A DNA stretch of 64,000 bases from Symbiodinium natans (lineage: Eukaryota > Sar > Dinophyceae > Suessiales > Symbiodiniaceae). The notes beneath the pieces were generated by a model. It searched no databases. It was given only the letters and a program-made list of their open reading frames with translations, and was not told the origin of the DNA. Below, piece after piece: positions 62,556-64,000 of this stretch (the first letter of the stretch is position 1; each line of letters opens with the position of its first letter). The stretch spans positions 1,053,634 through 1,117,633 of the forward strand of contig CAJNDS010002524.1 of assembly GCA_905221605.1 (NCBI GenBank), given 5' to 3'. The position numbers were made by a program, and so were the translations under genes.

Positions 62556-62632
62556 GTACTTATCAGTAGGGTGGTTATAACCATAGTCACCCTTCTTACA
62601 GCCCTGCTTATCAGTACCCATGAACCTCCAAG
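62556..62632 (+). mobile_element. Element A, truncated left end
   Basis: GTACTTATCAGTAGGG at the left, CTTATCAGTACCCATGAACC, TCCAAG at the right. Confidence 0.55.
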
Positions 62633-62653
62633 TATAGCCCTAAACCATGACAT

Positions 62654-62748
62654 TGGGATGTTGCCCCTTATACGAAGAGTCCTTAATAGGGATTATAGTA
62701 CCCCTATCACAACCCCCTATTCAGGACTGTTAGTTTCAGAGGGAACGT
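62654..62748 (+). mobile_element. Inverted-repeat element B, copy 4
   Basis: TTGGGATGTTGCCCCTTATA, AGAGTCCTTAATAGGG at the left; CTATTCAGGACTGTTAG, GGGAACGTCCC at the right. Confidence 0.65.
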
Positions 62749-63040
62749 CCCGACCCTGAACCACTAAACCCTAAACCCTAAACCCTAAACCCTGAACCAC
62801 TAAACCCTAGACCCTTATCTTGAGCCACCAGTGTGCATCCCCAACTTGCTGACAAAATGCAGATTCGCAAAAGCACCCTGTCAAGCCTCATGAAGTCAGG
62901 GTTTTGGGTTTAGGGTTTAGGGTGTAGGGTTTAGGGTTTAGGGTTCAGGGTTCAGGGTTCAGGGTTTAGGGTTGGGCCTGCAGAATGCAGCGTCGGCTTG
63001 GTGTTGATACAACCCTAAACCCTAAACCCTAAACCCTAAA

Positions 63041-63054
63041 CATTTTGGCTCAAG
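63041..63054 (+). other. Relic of the dinoflagellate spliced leader (putative)
   Basis: CATTTTGGCTCAAG is identical to the last 14 bases of the 22-nt dinoflagellate spliced leader as I know it. It directly follows a CCCTAAA array. Such partial leaders mark retroposed trans-spliced mRNAs. A chance match of this length in 64 kb is unlikely but not excluded. No splice donor follows, so it is not an SL RNA gene. Confidence 0.5.
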
Positions 63055-63451
63055 CACGCAGAGGTGTAAATACCGAGGCACGCCCAAACCGTCAGCCGAG
63101 AAGCCCAAACTTTAGATCCTGAAAGCCTGCGAATTCCAAGTGCCACGACTGAGCAAACAAACCTGAAGCCTTAAATTTAATGCTTCCAAGTCCAAATTTG
63201 GGGCACGTTAACCCTTGTCATCAGTGGCAGGAGGGGCCGTAGGTGGTCAAGAATGCCTGCATCCTGGTAGGTCAAACCGAGGAGCCCGACTCCCAACACG
63301 TGAATTCAGGGGGGGGGGGGGCAGGGCCGAGGCGTATTTGGGGCAATCCCCTAAACCCTAAACCCTAAACCAAGTCTGGACTCCTCCCTGTCACATTGCT
63401 TCCGGTTCCTGTCGTGCTGCTGCTCTCGACTTCCTGCTCCTCTAGGGGGTC

Positions 63452-64000
63452 ATGGCTGAGGCCTGGGGGGGGGAGGAACTCCGTCAGGCCGGAGTCCACA
63501 CCAACCTGGCAGTGGGGGAGGATGGCATTGGTGGGGGGGGGGTTGGGGCGGTGCCCGGTAGGGGCGGGGAGGCGGACAGTATGGAGGGAACAACTGTGCC
63601 CTGGAGGGGGGTATCTCTGACGCCTCGAACGCTCCCGGATCTGGGAAATGAGGAAGAAGATGACTGTGTTGAGGTCCTGTCGCCGGAACAAGCCGCCTTA
63701 CGTGCGGCTATGGGGGGGGATCTGCCCATAAACACGCTGGCCAAAAAGGACCAGCCACCAGAGGCGAAACGGCCCAGGGTAGGCGGTGGTCTGCCGGACT
63801 TTGGGGGGGGAGGCGGGGGGGGCGGAGACATCCCACATCATGATCTGACGCGCCAGGATAGTGACCAGCTCTTGCCGACACCTAGGCCGGAGCACCTGCA
63901 TCGCACAGGGGCACCCTTGTCTGTATACCCTCCTACCAGCTCTCCTCCTAGGCCCTCCCTCTTTGGCGCTTCTGAGGACGTTCCCCCCCCTTGGGTGCAA
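63452..64000 (+). CDS. N-terminal part of a large hypothetical protein, open at window end
   Basis: ATG at 63452, with an in-frame TAG nine bases upstream, starts a frame open for 183 codons to the last base. It begins MAEAWGGEELRQAGVHTNLA, then has Gly runs, an acidic NEEEDDCVEVLSPEQAALR segment, a KKDQPPEAKRPR basic stretch typical of a nuclear localisation signal, another Gly run, and a Pro/Ser-rich SVYPPTSSPPRPSLFGASED. It looks like the disordered N-terminus of a nuclear or mobile-element-encoded protein (for example a retroelement ORF), which is inference only. GC content and lack of telomere-like blocks set it apart from the preceding 38 kb. Minus-strand frames here are shadows. Confidence 0.6.
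   Translation, partial: MAEAWGGEELRQAGVHTNLAVGEDGIGGGGVGAVPGRGGEADSMEGTTVPWRGVSLTPRTLPDLGNEEEDDCVEVLSPEQAALRAAMGGDLPINTLAKKDQPPEAKRPRVGGGLPDFGGGGGGGGDIPHHDLTRQDSDQLLPTPRPEHLHRTGAPLSVYPPTSSPPRPSLFGASEDVPPPWVQ

Larger units (their letters stand above)
24795..62560. repeat. Zone of interspersed telomere-like arrays
   Basis: Dozens of TTTAGGG (+) or CCCTAAA (-) blocks of about 20-220 bases are separated by 50-300 bases of unique sequence. Larger + blocks: 26103-26205, 28435-28655, 31529-31665, 33411-33513, 43106-43212, 44124-44190, 44815-44925, 47403-47605, 62415-62550. Larger - blocks: 29016-29080, 30684-30817, 35466-35546, 36592-36756, 37763-37850, 40238-40318, 46371-46450, 51328-51515, 58953-59063, 60118-60200, 61375-61448, 62180-62285. 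+ blocks often follow coding islands and - blocks often precede them. Confidence 0.95.

Overview
The window looks like nuclear DNA of a dinoflagellate. The evidence is: interstitial TTTAGGG/CCCTAAA arrays throughout; short coding blocks bounded by AG|G acceptors and GT, GC or possibly GA donors; almost all coding signal on the + strand; many short inverted-repeat elements; and a 14-nt match (63041-63054) to the 3' end of the dinoflagellate trans-spliced leader. Suessiales or Prorocentrales would fit, but I cannot name a species. I see no bacterial operons, rRNA, tRNA or CRISPR.

Layout. 1-2000: a dispersed-repeat fragment, then an intact protein-kinase-like gene (1045-1887). 1888-5262: telomere-like blocks and low-complexity DNA. 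5263-13080: a cluster of + strand ORFs (an ORF with a weakly AP2-like C-terminus, two unknown proteins, and a three-exon DDE-type transposase of about 836 aa). Motifs of the TTTGAAGT/ACTTCAAA type recur at the ORF junctions, so this may be one large DNA transposon or its remains. 13370-24700: nearly all repeats, including three arrays of one 55-bp satellite (the middle one inverted), a 2.5-kb array of AACTATCTA hairpins, and a broken minus-strand gene with paired cysteines (14028-15064). 24800-62400: about 38 kb in which coding islands of 15-180 nt on the + strand are separated by introns made of telomere-like arrays and of short TIR elements. The last 550 bases open a new protein that runs off the window.

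The most interesting feature is the intron architecture of 24.8-62.4 kb. At least six short inverted-repeat families appear, and several copies coincide with introns: the donor lies in the left TIR, the acceptor AG is the end of the right TIR, and the flanking islands often continue in a compatible phase. The telomere-like arrays are commonly oriented TTTAGGG just after an island and CCCTAAA just before the next, so many introns carry complementary ends. I recognise no known protein in the spliced islands. Their joining rests on phase and boundary logic, not on transcripts, and several short islands are open in more than one frame.
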